DNA of 64,000 nucleotides from NCBI RefSeq assembly GCF_033958435.1, contig NC_134161.1, forward strand, positions 8,122,001 to 8,186,000. The letters run 5' to 3'. A program made the translations under genes and the position numbers. Source of the stretch: Carettochelys insculpta. Taxonomy: Eukaryota > Chordata > Testudines > Carettochelyidae. Under the pieces are notes generated by a model. It searched no databases. It saw nothing but the letters and a program-made list of their open reading frames with translations, and was not told where the DNA came from. Within the stretch, counting starts at the first letter, position 1; every line of letters starts with the position of its first letter. Positions 47,336 to 58,317 of this stretch are shown here, piece by piece.

Positions 47336-50300
47336 GCCCAAAAAATTCAACAGTGCCATTTGGAAATGCATCTTTCTGAGACTTGCGTGCAGTCTGTGAC
47401 CTAACTTGAGTGCATGTTAGATTTTGCTAACATCCAGCCTGTTCCGTGCCATGCAGGGCGTGTGCCCCAGTAACGACACCACTGCAAGCCTGCGTGATCC
47501 AGCGCTGCACACATTTGGCCTTGTTGTCTTTCTTCCACTGGTTTTACGCTCCAGTGTAATTCCATTGGCATCCTGGGAATGACCCCTAATTTATACTGGA
47601 GTAAGTGAGAGGGGAATCAGGCCCCGGTGTTAGCACGCAGGCAGGTAGATCTGGGTAGCTGCTGATATATGCATGTCTAAGCATGAGCACAGGCTTAAAA
47701 ATCTGGCTTTTGTATGCAATGCAGCATGGCCCATACTAGCCTTCTCTCTCCAACCACCCGCCAACAAACCGTGCTTAATGTCCAGTCCAAATTCTGCAGC
47801 TCTGGCTCACTTCTAATGCACAGAGGCAGACACACCTGTGTATACCTGCATACGCCACCCATAGACATACAGACACCCTCCTTAGGTTGCCATGCCCCTC
47901 CCATGCTTGTGTCTTTCCAGGCAATAGCTTAACATGGCAGCCAACTTCACGAAAACTCAGGCCGTGCCATAGTTAAGGATTCCCATTTGCATGTGTTGAG
48001 TGAGGTGGTAGCTGAATGCACTAGGGTAAATGGTCCCAGTGGAAAGGAGCCTACTGTAAAGGGGGATGGGAGTGAAGAGCTGCACTTGGCATCACTCAGA
48101 ATGCCTCCAGGAGCAGCTGAGTGCCAGCAGAATGGAAGCCAGCAGCCTGGATCTGGCCCTGCATTCACAAGAGCAAGAAGACTTCTGTCCTGACCAGCTC
48201 CGGCACGGATGCAAAAAAGTCTGTGTGCCTTCTTCCCAAATTCACACCCTCTGGTATAACTCAGCAAAATCCCCTTGAATCCAACTTGTACCAGCTGAGG
48301 ATCTGGCCCAAGGGCTACAAAGTTGTTTCCGCTGCAACCTGAACGCTGGTAATATTTTTCACTCGAATGTTTCCTGCTGTTACTTTAGCACTGCCATTAG
48401 CCTAGTTTTCACAGCAACTTTTTTTTTTGTAATCCCTAATGTGCAGCGTTTACTTATCTTCACTCCCTCGCCCCATCCTCACCCCTCCCCAGCGATACAC
48501 AGTGCGCTGCACGCACCAACTCCAAAACACGCCCCCGCATAACCAGGCTTCTGAATGCACCTGTCCATCCATGAGCCAACACACCCAGGTTCGTCCCACT
48601 TCATTCGTCCTCTGCTTAATTCGATCCTTCATTTAACTGGATCGAAAAATCCCAGGAACCAAATAGCTTGTGTTAAATAATTCAACGCCCACCCTTAATT
48701 GAATCAATCTGCATAGCTTGAATCAGACACTGCTGGATAACTCAATTGCTGAATAGAGGAAATTACTCCTTAGAGCTAGTTCCGTGGTGGGCACCCTGTG
48801 CACCACCGGCCACATGCAGCCGACTGGGGCTCCTCCTTCAGCCTGTGAACGCCTGGCTACCCCGCTCTTCCATGCACCTCTTACATACCGAGCTACTGGA
48901 GCCCTGCACCTTCTTGCTTCCCCTCCCACCCCCAGCACTTTTGGAGTTTGTAAATTGCCTGATTAGCCTTTCGTCCCTCTCCTCCTGCTTTCTCCCAGAG
49001 CTGGAATGCTGCGAATCAGCTGCCCGTGACGTGCCAGCTCTGGGAGGGAGAGGGAAGAGCAGGGAATCAGCATACCAGTGGCAGCGTGGAAGTGCTGGGA
49101 AAGGTGAGGAAGAGCAAGGGAATGCAATGCTCTGGAGCTCCAGTGTATGAGGGGCACATGGGGGAGAGGGGCAGACAGAGGGGCTGCAGGGCCACAGGTG
49201 GAGCCCCGATGGGCCACGGGCTGCTGCAGCCCACCAAGGTGAAGCAGGGCCACTCATGCGCCCACTCACCATTCGCCTTTTCCCATCCCAGGGCTAGTGA
49301 GTCATATGGCCTCAAGCAGGAAGAGCCCTGGGGACAAGGTGCTTCATGCAGCTACAATTCCCTCCCTCCCCTGCACTAGCCACTGTGGTGGCATGGAGCA
49401 CACAGAGGCTCATGAGGAGACAGGAACGGACCATCGTCCTGATCCATGGGGAAGCGGAAGGCAGCAGCCCAAGCACAGAGGCTGCTCTTGGCCCCTGAGC
49501 TTGGGAAACTGCACTCTGGGGAAATTTTTGTATGCCCCTTGCTGGCCAAGGAAGGACTGCGCGCAGCCTGGCCGTTCAGAAGTAAGAAAATTCTCTCTTG
49601 AGGGACAGCATTGTTTTTCTGGCGCAATAGCTGGAAAATCAAGCCCAAGGAGCAGCGAGTCTGAACTGTTTGGACTGTGTGATAGGACTCCTGGGTTCTA
49701 TTCCTGTCTTGTTACTGCCTCATGCTGTGACTTTGGAAAAGTTTTGTCTGGGGGCCAGCTGTCACTACACTGCAGTAAACAGCAAGTGACTCTCTGTCTC
49801 TGGAGTTACACCAATGCAAAAACAGTTCATGTGGGAGCTGATTCAGGCCCCGTGTCTCTCTCCCCATCTCAGAGAGTCTGCGAATTATCTTTCACCCTCA
49901 CCTGAAAAGCGCTGCGCATGTTTCTAAGACCTGCGATATGGGGACACAGCTCCAGCTCATATCTGTTGTGGGTGGAGATCACTGTTGCTATCACAATCCC
50001 GAACATGTGTTATGCAAGCTGTGATCCGCATCCTGGTAGTCAGAGACAAGGCAAGCTGCTTAATGCTATCCAAGTCCCAGGCGTGGCTCACGGCACAGGA
50101 GAAGGCTCTGGGTGTGAGGATACACAGACACCTGCTTGTGTATGCAGAACTCTTACCAAAGCCTTCGTGCATATTGGCTGGTGTGAATGGCTCAGCTTCT
50201 CAGAGCAGCGTGGGGAAGGCTGCCTGCAGAAGGCATCTTCCCATCTACCCTCCAGGGCAGAGCCATCCCTGTTCTATCATCCTCTGCTCAAGTCAGGGCT

Positions 50301-50688
50301 TATAGCTGAATGCAAGGACACATCTGCACGCACAGATGCTGCTTTCTTGAACCACCCTTGGGTCGCAAAGATGGAGAAGTTCTCTTACCTTCATTGTCTC
50401 GTGGGGAAAGTGAGTCAGTGCAGCTCAGGGCAGTGGAGTAGAAATTGGTGAATCTGTTTGAACTAATAGTTCTATCACATAAAAACATTTTCAAGTCCCG
50501 AGACTTATTTTTGACTCCAAGCCTGATTAACTAAGAGGCTGCGGTTGAACAAGAAAACTTGTTTGAGAATGGAAACAATCTCTTTTGAAGCTTCTGTTTC
50601 AAATTAAAGTTTTGTCAATTAAAAATAGCGGGGGAGGGCCTGGGAAAAAGAGTGAAATTGAACAACTCCCTCCCCTGTAAATCATGTG

Positions 50689-50938
50689 CCCACCCCCCCA
50701 CGTCACCCATAGCAACCCTCCCCCCAACACCCGCCCCCGACCCAAAACACCCCACCCCCCAACACCCCCCACGTCACCCATAGTAACCCTCCCCCCAACA
50801 CCCGCCCCGACCCATAACACCCCACCCCCCAACACCCCCCATGTCACCCATAGCAACCCTCCCCCCAACACCCGCCCCCAACCCATAACACCCCACCCCC
50901 CAACACCCCCCATGTCACCCATAGCAACCCTCCCCCCC
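50689..50938. repeat. Minisatellite, period 70-71 bp
   Basis: About 3.5 near-identical units of a C-rich sequence. The anchor gtcacccatag recurs at 50702, 50773, 50843 and 50914. Units are dominated by cccccc runs and contain no g-run on +, so the - strand is G-rich throughout. Open frames in both directions here are repeat artefacts. Confidence 0.92.
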
Positions 50939-50946
50939 TGCACATT

Positions 50947-50969
50947 GGGGGGGGAGGGGCGGGTGGGGG
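50947..50969 (+). other. Potential G-quadruplex
   Basis: A G8-A-G4-C-G3-T-G5 tract gives four G runs of three or more, separated by single bases, directly after the C-rich minisatellite. The G-rich strand therefore switches at about 50940. Confidence 0.7.
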
Positions 50970-51394
50970 CACTGCCTGGTATAAATCAACTATGTTCCCT
51001 GAGGTCCACCCCATTCTCCTCCACAGTATGAGATAGAGCAAATGCAAATAACTCTCCCCAAGGCAATCCAGGGGGCAAGGTAGCTGGGGTGGTGCTGCTC
51101 CACCTTCTGGATGGAATCCCTCTGCACACGCGGGAGAATCCTTTTCTGCAAAGCCTTGTGGAGAGTGCTTCTCACTGCTGCCTGCCCTGGGGTTTGAGCT
51201 GGAGGATGGACTCATGGCTCCTCTGCCTCCATCTGTGTTAACTCAGCTGGAACACGGCACTGAGAACCACCGTGTGAGGTCTGTGCCTGCCTGTCAGGAG
51301 TTCTGCCGCCTCCCCACTGCCATCGTTTGAGGTGGAGGCTGAGCATGACTGTGTGGCACCTGGGAGGCTTCATATGGGCTCCTCCCATGTTTTC

Positions 51395-52512
51395 ACAATG
51401 GAAGGGGGTAACTAGTGGCATTCCCCAAGGGTCAGTCCTGGGACCAATCTTGTTCAACTTATTTGTCAAGGATCTAGAGAAAGGGGTAAGAAGTGAGGTG
51501 GCAAAGTTTGCAAATAACACCAAACTGTTCAGGATAGTCAAAACCAAAGCAGACTGTGAAGAACTTCAAAAAGATCTCAGTAAACTGAGTGATTGGGCAG
51601 CAAAATGGCAAATGAAATTTAATGTGGGTAAGTGTAAGGTAATGCACATTGGGAAAAATAACCCCAACTATACATACAATATGATGGGGGGGGAAAATTT
51701 AGCTAAAACAGATCAGGAAAGGGATCTTGGAATTATAGTGGATAGTTCTCTGAAAACATCCACGCAGTGTGAAGCGGCAGTCAGTAAAGCAAATAGGATG
51801 TTAGGAATAATTACAAAAGGGATAGAAAAGAAGAAGAAGAATATCTTATTTCCCCTATATAAAACTATGGTATGCCCACATCTTGAATACTGCGTGCAGA
51901 TGTAGTCTTCTCACCTCGAAAAAGATATATTGGCATTAGAAAAGGTTCGGAAAAGGGCAACTAAAATGATTAAGGGTTTGGAACGAGTCCCATATGAGGA
52001 GAGGCTAGAGACACTGGGACTTTTCAGCCTAGAAAAGAGGAGACTGAGGGGCGATATGATAGAGGTGTATAAAATCATGAATGGTGTGGAGAAAGTGAAT
52101 ACAGAAAAGTTATTTACTTATTCCCATAATATAAGAACTAGAGGACACCAGATGAAATTAATGGGTAGCAGGTTCAAAACTAATAAAAGAAAGTTTTTCT
52201 TCACACAGTGCACAGTCAACCTGTGGAACTCCTTACCAGAGGATGCTGTGAAGGCCAGCACTCTAATAGAGTTTAAAAAAAGAGTTCGATATATATTTGG
52301 AGGTTAGGTCCACAGATGGCTATTAGCAAGGGGTAAGGCATGGTGCTGAGCCTTTTGTCGAAGGCAGGAGTTGGCTGGCAGGAGACAAATCGCTTGATCA
52401 TTGTCTGCGGTTCACGTCCTTTGGGGTACCTGGCATTGGCTACTGTCGGCAGACAGGATACTGGGTTAGATGGACCTTTGGTCTGACCCAGTATGGCCGT
52501 TCTTATGTGCAT
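51395..52512 (+). mobile_element. CR1 LINE with recognisable reverse transcriptase (dead)
   Basis: This is the best preserved LINE in the window. It begins inside the reverse transcriptase at SGIPQGSVLGPILFNLFVKD and runs through [53 protein letters not shown] and WNSLPEDAV to the 3' tail gacctttggtctgacccagt ending cttatgtg near 52508. One in-frame TAG at 51903-51905 splits the frame. The usual reverse-transcriptase catalytic box FADD reads FANN (near 51510-51521), so the metal-binding aspartates are gone. The 5' half, with ORF1 and the endonuclease, is absent. It is a dead 5'-truncated insertion in the GRIK4 intron. Confidence 0.95.
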
Positions 52513-53339
52513 AAGTTCAGACTTTGCGAAAATAATGGCAGAAGACTTGTAATTATAGCCTTTCCCCCAGTCTATGTGTGGCTTCTCTATACACTATAAG
52601 CTCTCTGGAGCAGGGGCCATATACTATTCCTTCCCCTCCAGTGAGGCCCTATTCTTGGCTGGCCTTTAGGCACAACTGCAATAAACATGAGTAAAATAAT
52701 AATGAACAGTTATGGCTGGAAACATTCCTCTCTGATCCTTGGTAGGAAAAGTGATTGCAGGTGTGGAGGAAATTAAACAGTGAAGAGCTCTGGCATGAAG
52801 CTTAAACACCACTTAAGTCCCACTTTAAGCCATAAAATAACACTCAGGTGACATATGGGCCCTCTTAGAATTTCACCTTCTGTCAAGAAATAGACTAGGA
52901 AGTTAATTCCATCGCAAAGAAATCTTGTTGATGGCAGTTGCAAGAGTCCCCAGCAGAGGTTCTTCTGGATTAAGGCAGACAGGCAGGGGACCCCGCAAGC
53001 TGAAGAGCTGAGTTCATGCACAATGGGTTTCTGAAAAACCTCTCTGTGAATGAGACTCCTCTCATCTCCTTTACCCCTTTAATGTGTGGCTTTGTTGCTT
53101 TTGGGGAACAGGCAGGTGTTCTGGAGAGCAGCCTTCTACCTCCGGTTGAGCTGCATTGTGCCACGCTGCATAGCTCCCCCCGCCCTTGGCCTTCTGGGTT
53201 AATACACTGTTTAGTGAAGTCGAAATGACACTTAGTTTATGTTCTGGCCTGGAAGCACAGGAACACTGAGGTTACATCTACCCTGCAAAAACAAACCAAA
53301 AACAACCAAACCATGGCAGCGAGTGTCGGAGCTGGAGCA

Positions 53340-53790
53340 AGTGATGTGGGGTCATGGGTCTTGTGGTACAGTAGTAGGCATCCTTCGATCCCAAGGGATC
53401 ATGGGTTTGCACCCCAGTTGGACAGATTCGAGCAGCGTCTTCTGTGGCTGTGCAATCCAATCCGGGAGCGGCAGTCCTTTCCGCACTGTGAGCAACAGTA
53501 GGCAGATGTCGCTCTGGTATCATGGGCACGGATCTTCCTGAGGGCTCTCCTGTCTTCCGCTTCCTTCACCAAGGTAGTTTCATACATAGTAAAAGCTTCC
53601 TTCACTCCCTGTTCCCAGGCATGCCTGTCTGAGGCGAGCGAATGCCAGGTGTTCACACTGATAGAGAGAGCGCCAAGGTCACACTTGCACATGTCTTCGT
53701 AGTGCAATTTAGGTCGCCCTTTCGGCCTCTTTCCAGACGCCAGTTCGCCGAAGAGGAGGTCCTTCGACTTGTGGTACACTGTTAAATATA
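53340..53790 (-). mobile_element. Non-LTR retroelement C-terminus with C2HC zinc finger
   Basis: The - strand frame 53399-53908 carries a conserved retroelement C-terminal block: LLFGELASGKRPKGRPKLHY, then NTWHSLASDRHAWEQGV, then a zinc finger CSQCGKDCRSRIGLHSH with spacing C-x2-C-x12-H-x3-C. Such a GEL-GKR...DR-W...zinc finger ending is known after the reverse transcriptase of some vertebrate and invertebrate non-LTR elements. It is not CR1, and I cannot name the clade. The upstream reverse transcriptase is missing. The + strand block ggcatccttcgatcccaagg would be its 3' end. Confidence 0.75.
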
Positions 53791-54705
53791 TGAGCATGGA
53801 CGTTTCCCTTGGGGCTGCAGCGTGAGCCCCAATCAGCTGAGATAGACTCTGTGACTCAGAGCCATTGATTGATTCACTGGGCTGACTGACCCTGAGTGCC
53901 CCTCTCACAGCCAGGCCACGGGCCTTAAGCTCTGGACTTGGATGCTGGTGTTTAACTAGAACAGTTTCCTTTTGCTGAATTCCTCCTTTGAAAAGAGAAG
54001 TAACCCAACTGACTCCTCCCTTCCCAACCCCACATACTGCTCGGTACTACAGAACCTTTCCTCACACCAGGAGTTTTACTGGCTTCATTGCACATCCGAG
54101 GGCTTGCAGAATCAGGACACTGGTTAGTAAGGTCGTTGGGCGACAGACATTCTTGTTGTTATTTACATGACTGAAGATCCAAAAAGCACTTAGGCAGAGT
54201 GAGAGCACCCCTGCCCAAAAGAACATACCATCAAAATCAGAGATACTCAGACACTCTCTCTTTAATGTGTCTCCTGCAGCTCATGGCAGCAGGATACTAA
54301 AACACTGTGCGATTTAATTGTTAAGCTAACCAAATTATTCACCAGAAAGGATGCTTTTACTATGCGATTAACTAACTACGTTATCAGCTCATTATTCGCT
54401 TATACACTGTGAGAGTAGATATAAAAACGGAACATTTCCCCTGCTAGTCACGGTACACTGGCTCTTTTCGACAACACTCAACGCTAATTTGGCTCTTGAA
54501 GGCTGATGATTGCTACTCTAAATAGCGAAGGCAAAAAGATGGGGAGGCAAGTAGAGAAGTGACCTGAGGTGGGAATTCAATCAAGGTCTCCAGAAACCTA
54601 GGTTAGAGCTCCACCCACTGTACTGTGCTTCCATTCTACCTTGTCCTCTCCTTTCTCTGTCAATGCCTCGAATGCATTTGGTGGTTGTGTTGCTCTTTGG
54701 CTGTG

Positions 54706-54836
54706 TTAGATATTAGAGAGACCGGGTGGTTGTGAGAGTGTCATTTTTTGGGCCAGCTTCTGTTGGTGAGAGAGAGAAGTGTTAGAGGCACACAGAGCTT
54801 ATCTGCAGAATACATTTGAGTCTTGATGAAGTAGTA
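54706..54836 (-). repeat. CTGAAGA-core dispersed repeat, single arm
   Basis: Matches the left arm of the 32545 dimer: ttagatattagagagaccgg, ggccagcttctgttggtgag, gcacacagagcttatctgca. The core is decayed (CTGCAGA). Confidence 0.6.
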
Positions 54837-54842
54837 GCAGTA

Positions 54843-55131
54843 CAGATTGAACCTCTCTAATCTGGAACTCTCTTGTCTAGCAAAATCCATAATCTGGCAT
54901 GATTTCAGTGAGCTGGACGACCACTTACCTTGCATGTGGCCAAGTTTCCTGTGGTCCCACAAAGTTGGTTTACAGCCACCAGTCCTGGCTCTCAGTGTTC
55001 TGTGCTGTTATTTAGCTGTAATTTACCCCTACATGTCTTCTAAGAGTCCAGTAAGCAGTGGAAGTGTTGGTCATGTGCTAGACAATATTGACCTCCTGTC
55101 GTACGGCACCAGACAAGAGAGGTTCAACCTG
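54843..55131 (+). mobile_element. Tigger/pogo-like MITE, copy C
   Basis: Ends cagattgaacctctctaatc and agaggttcaacctg with TA on both sides (54841-54842, 55132-55133). The interior matches copy A closely. It sits about 140 bp upstream of the GRIK4 exon at 55273. Confidence 0.87.
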
Positions 55132-55272
55132 TAGCACAATTGTTACTATGATTATTTGTGCTAGGATCTTACCAAGTTTGCAAAGGACTGGTTCCTATGG
55201 GGGCGAAGATAGCAATTGTGGTGCATAGGGTACTCAACTCAAAAGGTCTGTTGATGTTTCTTTTGTGTGAAG

Positions 55273-55451
55273 GCCTTTTAAACCTAGAGAAGTTGCTTCG
55301 TCAGTTCCTTATCTCGAAGGACACCCTCTCAGTCCGGATGCTGGATGACAGCCAGGACCCTACTCCCCTCCTAAAAGAAATCAGAGATGACAAAACTGCC
55401 ACCATCATTGTACATGCGAACGCCTCCATGTCTCACATCATCCTCCAGAAG
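55273..55451 (+). CDS. GRIK4: GRIK4 internal exon: [11 protein letters not shown] to SHIILQK segment
   Basis: This 179-bp exon starts with GC, completing the split Cys codon, and encodes 59 further residues from [20 protein letters not shown] through [12 protein letters not shown]. It belongs to the extracellular amino-terminal domain of GluK4. The block [18 protein letters not shown] is diagnostic of the GRIK4/GRIK5 pair, and the NASMSH ending fits GRIK4. NAS is a possible N-glycosylation site. The acceptor is aag at 55270-55272 with a rather weak pyrimidine tract (tgtttcttttgtgtgaag), and the donor is gtaagc at 55452. It exits in phase 0. The open frame extends upstream into the intron, but homology begins only at 55273. 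Confidence 0.96.
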
Positions 55452-56292
55452 GTAAGCGACTGTGAAATTACACTTTCATAAATGGCCTTGTTTCCATCAA
55501 ATGATCCTTCTGCATGTGCATTATAGGGTTCCAGAACTTAATAATTCTTACCATGTTGCTGAAAATTATCTACACTACACAGAGATTTCCACTGATCAAT
55601 GCTGAGTTCCTGTGTGTAACTGTTTGCGCATTTCCTCTGGGATTCTGGCTATAGAACAAACAGATAAAAGCATGGGAGTGCATGCCCAAGAGGTGTGTGG
55701 CTCGGCAGCCAGGATCCCAAACTCTTGTTGCTCCAATGGACTTTGGCCAGGGCAGTTCAGAGTTTTGGAAAATCAATCCACCAGTGCTGTGGATTCTCTT
55801 TGCTGTGTACATCTCTGTTTTGTTTTTCTGTTCCATTAGTTTTACCAGATGATGTTTGTTTATCTTCTTGCATCCCCGCCGGTTGATGTGTTTGTTTAGA
55901 GAGCTCACTTTAATCTAGCCATTGGATCCAGGTTTGGCTTCCACTTTAGTGCAGTTCCCCAGAGCCTATGTGAGACAGATTTGTTAGCAAATTTTCCAAT
56001 GAAATAAATGTAAGTTTTGGCTCCCGACATTCATTTCTTGATATACCAAGCTAGAGATTCCTGGTTATGTAGAAGATATGGTCAGATGGCGTCAATCATC
56101 TAAAAAACCTAATCCAAACCCCACTGGAGCCTGGGGACTCCCTGCTGACTTCAGTACGCTTGGACGCTTTGTATTATCTTCACTCTGAGAACAGAACGCT
56201 CATCGTCTGGGCCTGATGTAGGAGGCTAGTGATGTCCTGTACCAGTGTTTCTCAACCAGGGGTACATGTACTCTTGCAAGTACACTGAGGCT

Positions 56293-57813
56293 ATTCCCCG
56301 AGCCACTTCCATTCTCCCTCCAGCGTATACCTGGCTGTCGGGTCAGTCTCTCAGAGGTTCCAGGGGGTGTGGGACTAGCTGGGGGCTAAGGGGTCCTGGT
56401 CAGTCCCTGGCTGCTTGCAGGTCTCGTGGCTCCAGATGAACTCAAGGTGCAGGCTGGGGCTTGGCTCAAGGCTTCTCCTCTAGGCCGGTCACTCAGGGCT
56501 TCCAGGTGATCTGGGATCAGCTGGAGTGTGGAGGGTCCAGGCCAGTCTGCAGCCGCTTGCAGGTCTCAGAGTTCCAGCCAGACTCAGGGTGCAGGCCAGG
56601 CCCAGGGCTGAGGCAGCTCCTCTGGATCAAGCTGGTCCCTTGGAGTTTCCAAGGGATTGAGGATTGGCTGGGGCTAGGAGGGGGCGTGCAGCCTGATTTG
56701 TCGCTGCCCAGGAAGGGAGCACTGGGCTGACCTCTGGTTCCTCTGGAGGCTGGAGCCACACTGAGCCCTCAGGCTGAGCTTTTATAGTCCTAGCCCCACC
56801 TCCTGGCTTCTGGTCAGGTGACTGGAGGAGTTAATTTTGGCCCAAAATGGCTCCAGGAGGGGTTCTTCTGTCTCCGCATCAATGGATGGACAGTTTGCCC
56901 CATTACATCCTCCCCAACTTAAGTCCAGTTCTCTGTTTCCGGGCCCGGGCCCTTGGTCCTCCCCTGGGCAGGATAGCACATCCGTACTTGCGTTCATCTT
57001 CCCTGCCCTGTTTTGGATGGTGAAGCCATAGGGTTGGAAGCTTAGGCAGCACCTCGTTAGCCAGCTGTTGGTGTTCCACATGATCTGCAGCCACTTTAGT
57101 GGGGCATGGTCTGTAAACAGGATAGAAGAGTCCCTGAGGAGGTAGTATCATAGAGCTTCAACAGCCCATTTGATGGCTAGGGGCCTCCTTCTTGACCACT
57201 GAGTACTTATGCTCCTGGGGAAGCAACTTCTGGCTTATGTGTAGGATGGGATGATCCTCTCCCTCGATTTCTTGGGAGAGGACAGCTCCCAGCCCACTCT
57301 CAGAAGCGTCCATCTGGATCAAAAACGGTCAGTCACAATCAGGGCTGAATAAGACTAGCTCACTTCACAATGCCTCCTTCAGACTCGGGAAGACAATCTC
57401 ACTCTCGCCACTCCACTTCACACTCTGCAGGCTACCCTTGGCTAGGAGAGCAGTGAGGGGTGCTGTGAGGGTGGCAAACTGGGGGACAAAGCAACATTAG
57501 TTCCCTGCCAGTCCCGGGAACTGCTGCGCTTTCCTCTTAGCAGTCGGAACAGGGTAGTTTCAGATGGCTTCCACCTTTCCCGCCAGTGGGTGGACTAGGT
57601 CCCGTCCCAAGCCATAGCCGAGGTAAATCTCTTGCCAGCCAATCTTACGCTTTTTTGCATTGGTGGCAAGACTGGTGTCCCGGGGGGTCTGCAAGACAGC
57701 AGCAACCTGTAGGAGCAGTTGACTGGGAGGGTTTAAGTTTGGCCCAAAATGGCTCCAGGAGGGGTTCCTCCATCTCCAGGTCAGTGGGTAGCCAACCCTG
57801 CCCCCCCACTACA
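56293..57813 (-). mobile_element. Ty3/Gypsy LTR retrotransposon remnant
   Basis: On the - strand, about 57660 to 56930 encodes decayed pieces of the reverse-transcriptase/RNase H junction and RNase H. Recognisable points are the thumb-type QQFPGLAGN segment, the RNase H start QMDASESGLGAVLSQ with its first Asp near 57308, YSVVKKEA near 57190, FTDHAPLKWL and FQPYGFTIQNRAGK. In-frame stops and a one-base shift near 57181 make it dead. Two LTR starts of the form TGTARTGGGG are seen on the - strand (near 56907 and 57812). The left copy is the ~615-bp 3' LTR and the right one is only ~100 bp. Gag, protease and integrase are absent. Confidence 0.8.
56779..56786 (-). promoter_or_regulatory. LTR TATA box (antisense to GRIK4)
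   Basis: Read on the - strand the LTR contains TATAAAAG about 120 bp after its TGTAATGGGG start, the usual place for an LTR core promoter. It points away from GRIK4 transcription. Whether it is active is unknown. Confidence 0.45.
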
Positions 57814-58137
57814 AGGCTACGTAAAAAACATGAGTAAAGTCAGTACATTCTAAGAGTTCATTCAGACAATGACTTTTTTCTACTGCCTCATATGCCTTAT
57901 GCTGAAATATAAGTACAATATTTCTATTCCAATTCATTTATTTGATATTAAGACAGTAGAAAGTCTGCAAGTTTCCAGTAGTGGTTTTCTGTGATATTTT
58001 TGCACTTTTGAAAGTTAGTAGTTTTTAAGCCAGGTGTAATTTGGTGGTATGCAAAACAAATCTGATTCCTGCAAAGGGTGCAGTCATCTGGAAAGGTTGA
58101 GTGGCTCTTGTTTCAAGACTTCAGACGACAGTAGGAC

Positions 58138-58250
58138 CATGTTTCTCTACTGGTGGTCCTTGTATCCCTTCAGGGTACATGAGAGAAGTCTGGGGGTTCT
58201 TAAAACTTTTTTAAAGGGGCACGTTATAAAAAAGATTGAGAAACACTAAG
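58138..58250 (+). mobile_element. Short hAT-like element
   Basis: About 110 bp bounded by catgtttctctactggtggt and aaagattgagaaacactaag, with gttcttaaaacttttttaaa inside. The ends are imperfect inverted repeats like those of the larger neighbour. Confidence 0.5.
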
Positions 58251-58317
58251 CTATAAACCTGTCACTCCCACTGGCTGTAGAACTACATGCTAGTTTCCAC
58301 AACGAATTTTGTCCACA

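Larger units (their letters stand above)
46352..55272 (+). other. GRIK4: GRIK4 intron, 8.9 kb
   Basis: This phase 1 intron holds CR1 fragments at 46795-47335 (-) and 51395-52512 (+), a 71-bp minisatellite at 50689-50938 followed by a G-run cluster, a non-LTR retroelement C-terminus at 53340-53790 (-), an inverted-repeat arm at 54706-54836 and a Tigger-like element at 54843-55131. Between 47340 and 50680 there is GC-moderate sequence with overlapping, unrecognised open frames and no supported gene. Confidence 0.85.
56243..58108 (+). mobile_element. hAT-like element split by a Gypsy remnant
   Basis: The left end cagtgtttctcaaccagggg (56243) and the right part from aggctacgtaaaaaacatga (57814) to ggaaaggttgagtggctcttg (58108) belong to one non-autonomous hAT-like element. 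Its inner part includes gtcagtacattctaagagtt and taagtacaatatttctattc. Roughly 1.5 kb of LTR-retrotransposon sequence now separates the two pieces. Confidence 0.7.

Noticed and set aside
48746..49905. Several frames of 96-202 codons on both strands
   Set aside because: They overlap one another, have no recognisable domain, and include MIR-like sequence near 49680. Treated as chance frames in GC-moderate intron.
50599..51215. Repetitive Gly/Pro-rich frames
   Set aside because: They are translations of the 71-bp minisatellite.
56930..57660. Intact retroviral-type pol gene
   Set aside because: Stops, a frameshift and loss of flanking domains show a dead Ty3/Gypsy fragment.
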